This document shows positions 45,375-57,743 of a DNA stretch of 64,000 nt, piece by piece. Under the pieces are notes generated by a model that saw nothing but the letters and a program-made list of their open reading frames with translations, did no database searches and was not told where the DNA came from. Each line of letters opens with the position of its first letter. The first letter of the stretch is position 1. Origin of the DNA: Notospermus geniculatus (Eukaryota > Nemertea > Pilidiophora > Heteronemertea > Lineidae); NCBI GenBank assembly GCA_002633025.1, contig NMRB01000206.1, forward strand, positions 447,492 through 511,491, read 5' to 3'. A program made the position numbers and the translations under genes.

Positions 45375-48300
45375 TAACTTTCATTTTTGCGAAGAGCGTG
45401 GTTTTTCGTTCTCCTGTTTTGGGTTTTGGGGAGCGATATGGAGCGCCAGCGCAATCACGCTCCTTATGCGTCAAGCACTGCTAGACTTAAGTAAAGTCCT
45501 AAAAGTCTTGCTAGAAAATAAAAGGCACGTTAGGGTTCATCCTCATCGTCATCTCTGGTTCGTATGTACAGTACCTGATGCTGTCCGAAAGGCTTCTATG
45601 GTCAATCGCGTTCGCATCCTGAATTATTGGCTGAGGCTCGATGGTTGCTGTCCTTCTAAGGACAACAACCATTCACCAACATTAGCTACCAGCACAGTGA
45701 ATTCAAACGAGGTAAAGTTAAAAATGGCAACTTCAATTAGTAGACCCTTGAATGACGCCGTCATCTTTCACACAATGCCTCGACTATTAGATCATTGTAC
45801 CCTGCCCACTTTCAAACAGATAAAAAAACACCAGTGTCAAGTGATGCTAGTCTTTCATAGCTGGACATGTTTAGCTTTTGAATCTTACGCTCCAAATTTA
45901 GAGGGATGGTGAATGATCCATAGATGACATAATCTCTTCTGGCTCTTTTGGGACAGAACTATTGTCAGTGGAAAATAGCAATCATGGTGTTGTGGTTGAT
46001 TTTGAATGAATGCAGTTTTAGTATCTAATGAGACGTTGCTGCTGAGTGCCTTTGTGCCATTTCTGTTTCCATCTCAAATCCCCAGGCAGGCCATGTGTTG
46101 AATTCTGTTGCACTTAGGTCTACTTGTGTCTTGCAAGTGACTTGGTAAAATCATAAATCTGTAGATGTCGTGTAAATGTGTATCATTCCCAACCCGAGAA
46201 TACGAAGTGTCCTGATGCCAGTAAGCTCTCGATGAGTTCAAGGCAGTTTCGGCAATCAGCGGGGGGAGGATGGTCAGTTGGTAAATTTGCCTTTCTGTGC
46301 ATGCACGTTGTCTTCGTGTACTTACATGTAGTAGAAGTAAAAAATAAAGGCATTACTTCATTCGTCCTTCATCCCGCTGTATTCTCAGTGGAGATACTGC
46401 CTTGTACCATTAGAGGGGAGTTTGTGGTGAGGGATTTTTTGTTTCTTTACGCCATCTCCTGCGCACTGGATTAGGTCACCGACTCGGAATGTGGACAAAA
46501 ACATTGTGGATCTGCTGTCATCAACAGTAGTACCCTCAAGGGACTGCCTGAGAAGAGTACGTGGTATGGACATGTACGATTAAAAAGTCATCCTTGCCCA
46601 AGAAAAATCCTGATGGGTTCTTAATCCCAACATTAAGATCACTGCTGTATGTTTTCGAGATTAAATATCTCCTAGGATTTGCGGAATATCATTATTGAGT
46701 ATGCATCACGGTTTATTATACCCCTAGCACCTGTCTGTCCTCAGGACATCAGATCACCAATATATGGTAACCATAGAAACACTCCTTGATTAATTTTCAA
46801 AATATTGAAGACTGTCCTAAAGGTGGACAGTTTCGTGTCATTGTCCTTCACCTTTTTTGCTTCGTTGATGAATCTCTTAATTGCTTTGACAGCTAATGCA
46901 GCAGTGTCTTTATATCTGGTTTTAGATACATGTATTTACAGAATAGCTCCATCAATTTTGTTTCCTGAAGCCGCCGCTAGGGCTAGAAGGCGGATCAATT
47001 TAGATCATCATGTTGCTGTCACAGGTTATTTTTAGAATGGGGATGCCCCTAGCCACGTGGGTGCAATCGAACGTGCCGTATCCACCTGATTCTCACCAGT
47101 CTATCTGGCATGACGCCCATCTAGCCTGGTTTGAAAATGGAATCATAAGATGACGTCAGCAATAAAATGGCAGCCAATACCGAGATCAAAGTCTTCTAGC
47201 ACTAGCGGCGGCTTCGGGAACCAAAATGTAGCTCCACCGTGTACGACCATTCCCGCCATTGTGTAAAGTGTTGCTCTTCCTTTAGTCAACCATGCCCCCA
47301 CCACTTGTTGAGATGCTGACTTTACCATGGACAGCTTCCTACTAAGTATCAGATATGAACTGACATCTTTTGATCGAGTTCTCCTGAGCCGTGTTGAGTG
47401 GTGTGTTTACTCTGTGTTGATATGTGTACATAATCTTCACACTTCTTGATAACTCCTTGAAACTATTTAGTAAACTGTGTGTACTTACCTTATATTTGCT
47501 AGATAGAGTTTCCGTCAGCTGCCAAGACCATCTAATAGAATCTGGAGGCTTTGGAAGAGACGAGACAATATTAATGTCACTTTCCTATCAGGTTCTATAA
47601 TGCTGACTTATATTTCTCATACTCAATGAGTATTGCTTTACTTTACTTCTTATCCCCATGGGGCGAGCATCACTCTCTTCAGCTTAGTTCTACCTGTTGA
47701 TTCTCTGTCCAGAACAGTGAACCCTTTGTCTTTCGTAGTCATTGGATGTGTATCTGATTTGGCAGGACTATAAACAGTCAGAACTTACAGCTACATGTAT
47801 TTCACCAGGAATGAGAGACAGCGAATCTCCATTTGGGCAAAAACCGCCATGCTCCTGGCGTTTGTAGTCGGAAGTGGATGGGACTTGGCCTATCCAAGAC
47901 GAGTAAGAATATCCAAGTCCAAAATGTCCCTCCATCCGGATCATTGCTTGTCTTACTAATACATGTACTTGGGAATAACTCAATCTGGCCATAAACCCCT
48001 TCTTTTCTTGTTCTTGAGGAGGTTCAAGTAATCTTCAAATAGCCCCTCAATATTTAGAGAGGGGTTCTAGTCCTAAGTTCTGCTTCATCAAAATGGCAGT
48101 AATAATGGGCAGCGAATGACTAGGAATCTGATGGGTTTTGCTTACCTCATTATCCAATTATTCCAGTGGTGTTGGATTCACTACTTTATTCTCTAAGTAG
48201 GATTTGAAGTCATTTTGTGTAAGGTTGGTTTGGTGTTTTATTGGTGGAAATAATGACGAGAGTGGGTGATATATTTGATGTCAAGTCCGTTCAAAATCGG

Positions 48301-49459
48301 GTTAAAAGTCAGGGAAATAGCCAACTTAAGCTTGCTTAGGTCACTTCTTTGGGGAAGTGTACGTTAGACGGGCTACTGGCCAGGAGGCAATCCAAAGGAT
48401 TTCAAATGATGGAACCTGTTAAGATCAGTGTTTTAAGAAAGGCATACCACAGACAGGACTAACTTAACCAGGATCTGGCATGTATTTTCGGAAAACTTCG
48501 AAATATTCCAAACATTACTGGACTCCTTTGATTTCAACAGTAGATTCATTCCTGGCATAAACTCAACTGTTTGGTGATCAGCTGTGGGAACTGCTAAGCC
48601 CACGTCTACGTCACGCTATGGAATTCTTTCGTCAGAGGTTCTGAAGGAGCTAACTTGGGGTTGCTAGACAAGCCAAAGACACTGAACCAACAGGCATATA
48701 CCAATTAAATGCGTGCGGCCAGGTCTGCAAAATTAATAATAGTCAGAACTTCAGTTAATATGACCAGGTCTGCAAAAATTGAGTGTCAAAACCTCAGGTG
48801 GAACCTTTCCTGGTGCAGACCGCATATTATGTTACAGCTGCAAGCTGATTGGACTGATCCTGCCATAATGATGGCCTATGAATTCATGACACAAACGTTT
48901 ATCTTTTTTAGCAGGAAAACGTACTGAATAATGTAGCAAAACCCACCATTTAGAAACTGTCTTTTGACACAATCGATCTAGTTCATCCATTTTTGACGGA
49001 AAAATGGTAGTTTGACCTGAGCTTTTGGTTTTGAAAAGGGCATTGTTCGGAATTCCAGTTTTTTTCAAAATGTCTTCCTCTTCCCCTATAATTCTTCAGG
49101 CTTGACTGACGATGACCTTTCATTCATCTTGTCTGTTTTCTGTTTTATCCGTAACTCTAGGAATGCCTGCCATAGTGTCTGTGATTTACCGCCAGTTTCT
49201 GCAAACCTGACATGCCTGAATTGTCGTCTTTCTGCAGCTGTGTCTTGGAAGTTGCATGCATGCGTGGGTTTAAACAGTAACGAAAACGCAGTGTGCCGTA
49301 CTAAGCCAATTTGTCAAGATGTCCAAGACACTCATACAAGGACCGGGCATTAACTGGCGGTGCTTACTCTGTCAGGAGTATACAGTATTCTGTTGCTATC
49401 GGCTCCTGAGATGTAGCCCATAAGTCATTTCTCTTACAAGTCTCTTACTGGCCAACTCA

Positions 49460-49560
49460 TTCGCAGTGCAGGCTGGGTCACTCAGAGTGAAGTGCCTTGC
49501 CCAAGGACACGGGTAACATTCTGATGTTCGCAGGATGCGAACGTTGGTGAGGACAGGCTG
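49460..49560. repeat. AAGTGCCTTGCCCAAGGACAC motif region
   Basis: GAGTGAAGTGCCTTGCCCAA followed by GGACACGGGTAAC resembles a tail sequence seen in SINE/LINE repeats of many marine animals; I rely on memory for that. Counterpart in block 2B at about 63030-63130. Confidence 0.4.
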
Positions 49561-49747
49561 TTCCACTCTGGCTCATTTCAGATGGAATCAAATCCATACC
49601 AGCTGCAGTGAACTGCAAGTTCCTCAAAAATGTGTAGCCAATGGTATCATCGCCATGAATAGGCTATATACTGATAATGGTAACTGGCGAAAAGTAATGA
49701 AACTGAGACAAGCATTGAATGCGTTAAAGGTGTACGAATCTCCTTAA
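49535..49747 (+). other. Invariant open frame in blocks 2A and 2B
   Basis: A 70-codon frame (contains QVPQKCVANGIIAMNRLYTD and ends LKVYESP) is identical at 63104-63316 as far as I can see, while sequence on both sides carries indels. It overlaps or follows the SINE-like motif. No family match; it could be a conserved exon, part of a repeat, or chance. Confidence 0.25.
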
Positions 49748-50259
49748 AACTTGCAAAAAGTTATCTTGAGTCATCTGTGGAACTTCACCAAGAAATTAAC
49801 TACATGCATCAGTTGGCTCAATAATTAGTTATTCCTGTTACAGAGATTCGAAAGATCTGTAAAGCACCTGGTATGCCGGCTGCTGCACTATCCTTACCAC
49901 TAAGTCATTGCCTTTTCCAATCAAGGATTCAGCTAAAAGCTGTAAGTCTTCAGGTCGGTATGTGTTGCACCAGGCGCTGATTTTTTGGCATATGTATTGA
50001 AAGTGACCTCATAGTATGGCGTGTTTCCCATCACTTAATCAAGAAGATGCAAGTTGTCTCAGTGTCAGTCGATTTGCAGCTAAACAGTGGCTGAGAAAAA
50101 ATGTGTGAGGGCCAAGGGGAAAATATTGCTTCATGTAGACTCCCACTGGTAAAGATTGCAGTTGTTTCTGAATGTGGAGGAAAGCATCCACTCGAAATCT
50201 ACCGGTGGTACTTCCCCTTTAAGGCCAGGGAGTGTGGAATTTCACAGCAATAGCTGCAG

Positions 50260-50457
50260 CACATTACCCTAATGAATCGTGTGTTCTACACACTACGTAC
50301 GTACACTACCTATGTGTCTGAAGAGAATAGACACAGAATTGCAAGAAAGTTGGGAATCGGATTCCTTCCACACAACGGAGAAATGCCATCTTTGATTGAT
50401 GTACCAGAATACGAAAGATACCTCGCCTGGATTGGGGGAGCTGAGGCTGATACTTGA
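50260..50457 (+). other. Possible exon, product unknown
   Basis: After an acceptor-like AGCTGCAG (ends 50259) the frame reads HITLMNRVFYTLRTYTTYVS, then ENRHRIARKLGIGFLPHNGE and LIDVPEYERYLAWIG. Block 2B (63820-64000) keeps the frame with one substitution (Val to Leu) until a one-base G difference at 50441-50445, where the frames part. The protein-like sequence ends near that point, so a donor or a pseudogene frameshift is possible. Confidence 0.3.
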
Positions 50458-50459
50458 GC

Positions 50460-51594
50460 AAAGCCGATTGGGCTGAAGTCTTTCATGTCTTCGGATTCAA
50501 TTTTAACTGACTATTATGGCACTGTGCGCACCCACCCCCCTCCCAAAAACAAGATGCCAATCAAAAATGGTAACAACAACATTTTCCACGACTCGAACCT
50601 TGAAAAAGTAAGTGAATTCTGAAGAAAAGAAAAGTCTCAACAAGGAATCATAGAAAAATATGTCTGTGACATTTTTACTAATACGCATCAAATGATGATA
50701 ATCACCTTATCAAATATCACATATAAAAGATCTGTTTCAAAATGATAGTTGTGACAAACATGTAGTACGGGACAAGGGAATAATGTCTTTCCATTGCTCT
50801 TCAAAAGTGCATTTTAGGCCCAGTCAATTACGCTATGAATGTGGCCAATTCCAATGAAATTGTAGGCTAATTAGTTTCTGTTTGGTGAGAAGATAAAAAC
50901 CAAGGTTTCATCCGCTGATAACTTATTTGATTGACATTATTTTTCATCGAGGTTTTCGCAAATGGTACTTTCATGAAGTCCAACATCTGGTGAAGAATGT
51001 AGCTTAAAATGCATGAACTGTTGGCTCCTGCCTTCGTTGGCATTTTCTCCACAAACAAGACAAGAACACTGCAGTGGTAAGTCGTAGATATTGAAATTGG
51101 CCACACCCACAGCATTAGCACACATAATCAAACATGATATAGTTTTATAATGTCAACTTAGACCTGACAATACCTAATATCAATCAATGAAGAAAGACTT
51201 TTAAATTCGGGCTGACGACTGGCTTATCACGCTGACATCACAAAATCTTGAGTGTGGGAATACATGTATATCGCTTTATAAGAAAACCTTCATTAATTCC
51301 TTCATTAAGTGGTTACATTGCTTAATAATGAAGAAGATCTTGATTGTGGAGTTACGAGTATGATTCTTGATGAAGAAGAAGATCTTGATTGATGGTGGAC
51401 TCGTGTCACTTAAGTTTGTGAAGAAGATCTAGTAGAAGATCTATGGATTGTTGACTGATGTCACTGCATGAAGAAGATGATCTCAAAGGTGGGATCTTCG
51501 TCTAGAATGCTCTTTATACAGTATCTGTCATACATTACACAATACATGTAGCTACACACTGATGGCTGAAACATTGGTGGAATTCGCGTAAACA
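50460..51594. other. Spacer between blocks 2A and 2B
   Basis: Probably still part of the 2A unit beyond the part seen in 2B. Contains a degenerate tandem of GAAGAAGATCTTGATTG units at 51325-51480. No gene seen. Confidence 0.5.
51325..51480. repeat. Degenerate tandem of GAAGAAGATCT units
   Basis: GAAGAAGATCTTGATTG recurs at intervals of about 45-65 bases, each followed by variants of TGGAGTTACGAG or TGGACTCGTGTCACT. Irregular minisatellite. Confidence 0.65.
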
Positions 51595-51949
51595 AACTTC
51601 ATTTCCAAGACCTAATGTATTTCTGGAGATGGTTGGTACCGCAACTGTCCCTGCTGCCAGCAGAGTGCGTCTTTTGGCATATCATGAAAGACCGAGAGAG
51701 TTGTGGTGCGTCTTTAATTTTTAAATTTCCCTTTCGTATCTACAAAGTGAAAACGAAAGATCAATTTCAAAGTAAATACATGTATACACCCTACATGTAA
51801 CTCAATCGGTCTAACGTCATTCGCTATTAGACGCTCTTGCAGCAGGCGATGTTTGTGGCACCAATCATCTCCTGAAATTCATTACGTCATGGAAATGAAG
51901 TTCAATTTCGTATTTCGTACTTCGTGTTTCGTCAGATTTGCAAAACCTC
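51595..51949. repeat. F2 foldback element, copy 4 (left end missing)
   Basis: Same as 38732-39087. The first ~51 bases of the element are replaced by unrelated sequence (GGTGGAATTCGCGTAAAC), because the block boundary falls inside it. Confidence 0.8.
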
Positions 51950-54499
51950 GGTAGTGTCCGTTGTACCATTTTGAGTCCATAATGAAGGAAGATGTACTTT
52001 TCCTTACCACTGCGTTGTCTGTCTGAGTGTAATTTCATCTTTTTTCTTTGATCCAATTCAACGTGACAGAAAATGTCTAAGCCAAATTATTCCCCCATCA
52101 AATTTGTTCAGTGGTGTATCCCCAAGAGACGAGTTGAGTTTTGATTTGATTCGGAGGATCGGCTGTGTGTGGTCATGGTTTTAGGGCAAATTGAAAATGT
52201 TTGGAGGTATTTCAAAGGAGTTGTCTTTGAAACCGTATGCTCTAGTCAGTGAACTCAGTCTAGCATCATAGAGATCATCGCATAAATAGTGTTCTGCTGC
52301 AGCCTTACTCCGCCCGGTTTTGTACAAGTAGACAAAGACCTGATGAAATCTGACTTCATTCTGTGCATGAAATGTCGCTTGATAAAAGTTGTATTCCATG
52401 TAATAATTCGCCCGTAGCTAACCCCCTGGTAGTTAATTCATCCATCTGACAATGGCGTCCATGGTGAAAATGCCACATTTTCTGTCAGCATCCTATGAAA
52501 GCAAGTTACATAAAAAGGCGCCGTTGGTCAAAAATATCAAAACTAAAAAAAAGGTTCTGATTGTGACCTAGTTTTTGAACGCATTTTTTACCTGCCTCAT
52601 TTTTTGTGACTCTTTATAAATGAGATCTGTATTCATAAAGGTGTCCGCATTTTACAATAGTGATGTTGAGTAATTATTCTCAAATGATCACATTATTAAG
52701 GCCAAATTTCTGCCAGAGCGGTTCTCCAAAGACCAGGACAGGATATTGGCCAGACCTAGTGTCGTTTTATGCTAATACTGTACTTGAATTCAATGGTACA
52801 TGAAAGTAAAATTCATCTCTTATGTTTTTTTTTCTAGTAATTGTTACGGCATTTGATTGATTTAAATTCACCTGAGTTTTTCACACTCTTGGCATACCAC
52901 AGGTGTTTGTCACCGGTATATGAGTAAAGAATTTGCATTGNTAAAATTTTAAATAATGTGTGAACATACAATGGAAAGAAAGAAGACCCCCTCCCCCGGG
53001 TTTCTCCTCTGCAGTTTTTTTGTGACTATACAAGCACTGTAGTGGTCTCAGGGCGGCCCTCCATCAGAGCCCACAATGAATAACTTGGTGTTGATCAGCA
53101 CTCAAATGAAGGGCCTAAAAGAGCAGATAGGACAAGTAGGCCCTTCAAATGTTACTTACGATTCTCTTGTCTTGAAGGACTGGGAATATTCTGAAGTTAC
53201 CTGAATTGCCCATTTTTTGCAATGGGCAACAGTACATAAAGTGAAAGATCTTATTGAGCAGTGAAGGAATACCAATATTGAGGGCTTTGAGTCGACGATG
53301 TTTTCGAAATGTCTCCTAATTTTCCAGCATGTTGATGCTTTTGTTATCAATATCAATCAGCTTTCCGAGTTGGATCGATGATCCACAGTTCTCTTGCCGA
53401 AGTAAACGATTATCATCATTATTTCAAATGTATAAATAGAATCATATCCTCTGGGTTGTTTTTGGTTCCTTACAGTTCCTATAGTGTGAAATTCTAAGTG
53501 CATTGTTACTGAGAGCAGATGGTGTTACTCTGAAGACCCGTAGAATAACAAAACCCTCAGTATTATAGCAAAGGTTGAATGAGACTCGTTTCAAAACTGA
53601 GATTTAAATCTTGTTGTTCCAACGGATGACCCTGAATTACGGGCGGTTAAGTGCTCACTGCTCAAAGGACCGAATCAACCAAGCATGGATGCAAAATCTA
53701 AGTGAGTGGAATTGAGATATGTCGCGGATGTGGCAAAGGCCAAATTTGGCTTCACCTAGCAACATGGCTGCCAGGGCATGGCTCATGGGTTCTTAACCTC
53801 TGCCTCCTTTCCAAATCTTGATTTGACCTGGGGGGGGGGGGGGGGNGAGCTTGAATCAAAGGCATTGCCGCGTTTTTTACCTCCATTCTTTATGGACTGT
53901 AGCCCCGGCGAGCACGCGGCCCATGGGTCGTTTCCTGATATCATTTTTGCACTAGTTTCATTTTTTTCCTATTGTGCAGCGTCCATAAGATATTTTTGAT
54001 GGGAGATCAATGATGCTTGGTGTCATTCGCGGAATGTCAACCAGGTGCCAAGGGATAACTACTTCATTTCTGAACTGAGAAGAAATGAATGGAGTACGAA
54101 AGGTCAGCCATGACAAACATAATAACCGCATTGTCTCCCTTATCTGCCTTTTTTTGCAGGGATCTGATTACAAGGTGATGGGCATACAGGAGGAAAAAAC
54201 CCATAGAATACACATCACGGTGATGATGTTGTTGACTCAATCAGTTTAGCAAGAAACAAATCAGATCGGAGCAATGTCTAACGTGATAAAAATGATAACA
54301 AGAGGTGACAGTAGGCATCGACTTTCACCCATTTTATCCAGTAATCATGTAAAGTGGTGAAGTCTGACCCAAGGGGCTGGAGGGCTAGGAATTAGGCATC
54401 TTTGATCTTTGTCCCTGAACCACTTGTACACTGCTTGCATTCCCGCTTCGTCACTCCCTTTTCAGTTAACGCCATGTGGAGGTTCTGGTCACGGCTTTT

Positions 54500-55467
54500 T
54501 AGCTCACCTCTGTGAGGTGAGCTTCTCCCATGGTGTGTCGTCCGTCGTCCGTCGTCGTCCGTCGTCGTCGTCGTCGTCCGTCGTCGTCGTCGTCGTCCGT
54601 CGTCGTTAACAGGGGTGGCACGTTTCTAAACCGCTTGGGTTACAAACTTGAAATTTGGTGTACAGGTACCCTATGGTAAAAACTGTCTCTGGACCGAAAC
54701 TTAGCGCTGCTGCTTGTACACTCTGGCCTATAGGGGGCGCTTTGTGAAAACCTTCTTTCGGCCGTATCTCCTGAACGCGGTTAGCTAGAACCACGAAACT
54801 TTTATGGTGGGTTCCTCTGATGAGACTTCATCACATAAATCCCGGGTTTTTGATTTGACCTACTTTTCAAGGTCACAGAGGTCAAAGTTCAAAATTCACT
54901 GTTTGGTGGCACATTTCATTGCTATTTGACATAGAGTGTTGTGATTTGGTGTGAAGATATATCTAGGCACCCTACACGAATGCACCAAATTTCAACCCGA
55001 TCGGACATCAAATATGGCCGCCAGGAAGCCATCTTGAAAAATGGACTTTGACCCACATTTTATAAATAGGAGTAGGTAGGATGTTTTAACGTTGTCAAAA
55101 TATGTATCTAGGTACCATATAAATATATGGTAAATTTCAGTCAGATTCGACGTCAAATATGGCCGCCAGGGAGCCATCTTGAAAAATGGACTTCGACCCA
55201 CACCTCATAAATAGTGGGAGCTAGGATGCTTTAACCGTGCCTAAATATGTGTCTTGGTACCGTGTACTTATATGCCAAGTTTCGGTTCGATTGGACTTCA
55301 ACATGGCTGCCAGGCGGCCATCTTGAAAATTTGACTTTGGCCACATCTCATCGGTAGTAAATGTTACGATGTTTCTGCACTAATCAATCACCATTCAGTG
55401 TATCACCAGGCTACTCACACTTCATACTCTGCCACAGAGGTGAGCACAATGGCCCTGGCCATTTCAT
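54500..55467. mobile_element. AGCTCACC-ended element, block-2B specific
   Basis: Left end TTAGCTCACCTCTGTGAGGT with a self-pairing tip, then a (GTC)n/(CGTCC) tract at 54537-54606. The right end is CACAGAGGTGAGCACAATGG. The interior contains three copies of a ~120-bp unit with ATATGGCCGCCAGG and GCCATCTTGAAAA (around 55012, 55157 and 55303). Block 2A lacks it (about 41648). About 970 bp with no transposase; TSD not resolved. Confidence 0.75.
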
Positions 55468-55570
55468 GGTTCAATCATTCTCGACTCCACGAACGAACAT
55501 CCTGAGAATATCACAGTTCCTAGCGCTCGGTCCGTGCGGTGACGAAGGGAGCGAACGCTAAGAAGTACCG

Positions 55571-55616
55571 TTCGAGCCAGGAGGAAATAATAAAGATTAT
55601 TTCCTCCTGTTCGAGC
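55571..55616. repeat. 32-bp hairpin insertion with 7-bp target duplication
   Basis: TTCGAGC occurs at 55571-55577 and 55610-55616. Between them, CAGGAGGAAATAAT, AAAG and ATTATTTCCTCCTG form a perfect 14-bp stem with a 4-base loop. Block 2A has a single TTCGAGC (41761 region) and no hairpin. Confidence 0.9.
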
Positions 55617-55786
55617 TGATATTCCAGGATGTAGCTAACCTTCCGATTGGTCAGTCGGTCAATTATTTCAGTAGTTTGCCATGCTGTTGATCATGTTGAC
55701 CTGTCTTTATGCAGTAGGCCCATCTGTTACATGCATTTCAACCATAAAATCAAATGACATCCTAGACGTAGATAACCAAAGAAAGA

Positions 55787-55904
55787 GAAAGCACAAAAAT
55801 TGACACACAAAATGATGATAAACAGGAAGCCAATTTCCAGAATCTTAGCAAATTTTCGACCCCAACCGGGGTCTTCTTCAGGCTGGCACTTTCAAAGTCG
55901 AGCT
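55787..55904 (-). repeat. Single-arm retroelement tail, block 2B
   Basis: Counterpart of 42601-42724, with small differences (CAGGAAGCCAATTTCC). Contains the GACCCC/GGGGTC stem flanked on the minus strand by CTGAAGA and GAAA. Confidence 0.65.
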
Positions 55905-55918
55905 ACCATCCTTCCATC

Positions 55919-56001
55919 GCAGGGCTTTGGTCTCTCTCCTCTTCATACGCTCCCACACTTTGTGTGCGAGTGTATGAAAAGGAGCGAGACCAAAGCCCTG
56001 C
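55919..56001. repeat. Foldback GCAGGGCTTTGGTCTC element, block 2B
   Basis: Counterpart of 42741-42823 with a few substitutions in the arms (TCTCTCTCC for TCTCGCTCC). Confidence 0.85.
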
Positions 56002-56533
56002 TATGGGAGGATGTCATGGACAGTTCCTGTGTTCTACAAACCAACGCAGTTTTCAACGAATCGCCTTGCCTTTGCTCTCGTTTTTTTTCCCGATGCTACT
56101 TGCACTGCATGCCATTGTTTTACTACTTGGCTTGCTGTTACAGAATTACCTGTTTCTTACACCTTGCCCCTTGTTCAGCATAAATTCTTCGATTGCTTGT
56201 GTTTTAGCTACTTTCAACAACTTGCCCAGTCGTAGCAACATTCATCACCTTTTCCTGGGGTGCAATGCTTGTTCAACATAAAGGTGTGTTTGAAAAAACC
56301 TTAGGCTGGGCCAATTCCTGTCTGTTGTTGAAAGAGCGACTCGTTCATCATCACGTATATTAAAGGGATGTTGAGATGTAACTTATGAGATGCCACACTT
56401 TAGTTCATTATACTGATGCCAGAGGGCGCCATTGCCAAATCACATGATCCGATATTCGGGTTCATTATGCCTCATAGAAAGAATGCCGTGGCGTGGATGC
56501 AGAAGAAAACTGACGTACATGTACATTTACATA

Positions 56534-56767
56534 TACAGTACGTTGATCTCCCTTCCGCGCCGCGCACCATCCGCGTACCACATGCAGCGTCATGCGCGTA
56601 CCGTCCTCGTATCTTCCGCGGACGTCGCGCGCCGTCATGGAAGGCACGCAGTGAAGACGTAACGTCATTCACCCGTGGTGCGCGGACGTCACGCAACAGA
56701 GACGCGCGTCACGTTCGCGGAAGGTACGCGGATAAAGGGAGGTCAGTTTATTGTGCAACGTACTGTA
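56534..56767. repeat. CpG-rich TIR element, block 2B (shortened)
   Basis: TACAGTACGTTG at the left and CAACGTACTGTA at the right are kept, but it is about 54 bp shorter than 43372-43659. The missing parts are subterminal bases at the left and part of the interior around 56700. Confidence 0.8.
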
Positions 56768-57743
56768 GCCAAAAATAGATAAGGGATAGAGCGAAGTCGG
56801 TACCCTTTCTCTCATCTATTTTTGATGTCAGTAGCTGATGACGAGGTGCGATAGACATCCGACATATCCGATGGAAATTCGGGCTCATCCTCGCTTTCCC
56901 ATGGTTTTTGCGGGTCATCATGGACAGACATGCAGCTGCTTCCTCATCCTAAACCTACCTAATTGTCGCCATCAACGCTTCAATTCCTTCACTCCAATAA
57001 TTAAGTTAAATCCATTAGAAATATAAATAGACTTAATTGATAGTTGAACGGATGACAAATTGCTTGGATTGATAATTCGTCAAAGGGCTAACAAATTCTC
57101 CTGGGAATAGGTTTCTCTTTTAAGACTTCTTTATGAAATGATGGAACGCTTTGTTGTCCATAATAAACTCCGTGTCCAGGATTATTTTTCTTCAACAAGA
57201 TCTTTGTTACCTATTTATCGCTTCCCTCTGGTGTCGCTAAGCCCTATTGGTATTCGTAATGGAGATTTATCAGTCTTTTTGAAGGTTATCAAATGCTTGT
57301 CTTCAAAGTGCATGTAGGCATGAAACTAAAGGTCTTCATAACTGATTGACGGAAATGGGAAATAGTCACACACTGTATAGTCCATTTGGCAATGCATTAT
57401 TCTAGCTAAATGTCAACTGTCTGCGAAAGAAATGTCAGAAAATGGCGATTTCTGCTGCCAAGTAGTTTATAATATTGACAAATTTACAACTTTGTCATGC
57501 AAAATATGAAGGCCTTTACCATGCCTATTAAAACTTATGTTGAGGATTATGGACTATGATCTCTACCTGCTCGAGACAACTTCCGTTGAAAACACTGTAA
57601 AATGTACACGTACTATGTACTGTACGTGTACGTGTACGTACATTTACAGTCAACCAAGGCAGGAAAGTGACGTGGAAACTGCCATTGAAGGGGAAGGGGA
57701 CTATACATGTACATGAAATCATCGACATAGATTTAACGATTAA

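Larger units (their letters stand above)
38732..50459. repeat. Duplicated block 2A (paired with 51595-64000)
   Basis: Colinear with block 2B. The first ~1.35 kb (to about 40077) is almost identical to 51595-52940, with the last ~780 bp showing no difference I can find. Beyond that the copies differ by frequent substitutions, indels and insertions. The right end is not defined because 2B runs off the window. No gene recognised. Confidence 0.9.

Noticed and set aside
45466-45912. 148-codon plus-strand frame in block 2A
   Set aside because: The block 2B counterpart (about 58560-59030) has frameshifting indels early in the frame and includes a small hairpin repeat, so there is no sign of coding constraint.
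54537-54608. GTC-rich tract with open frames on both strands
   Set aside because: Simple repeat inside an AGCTCACC element; the frames reflect the 3-base period.
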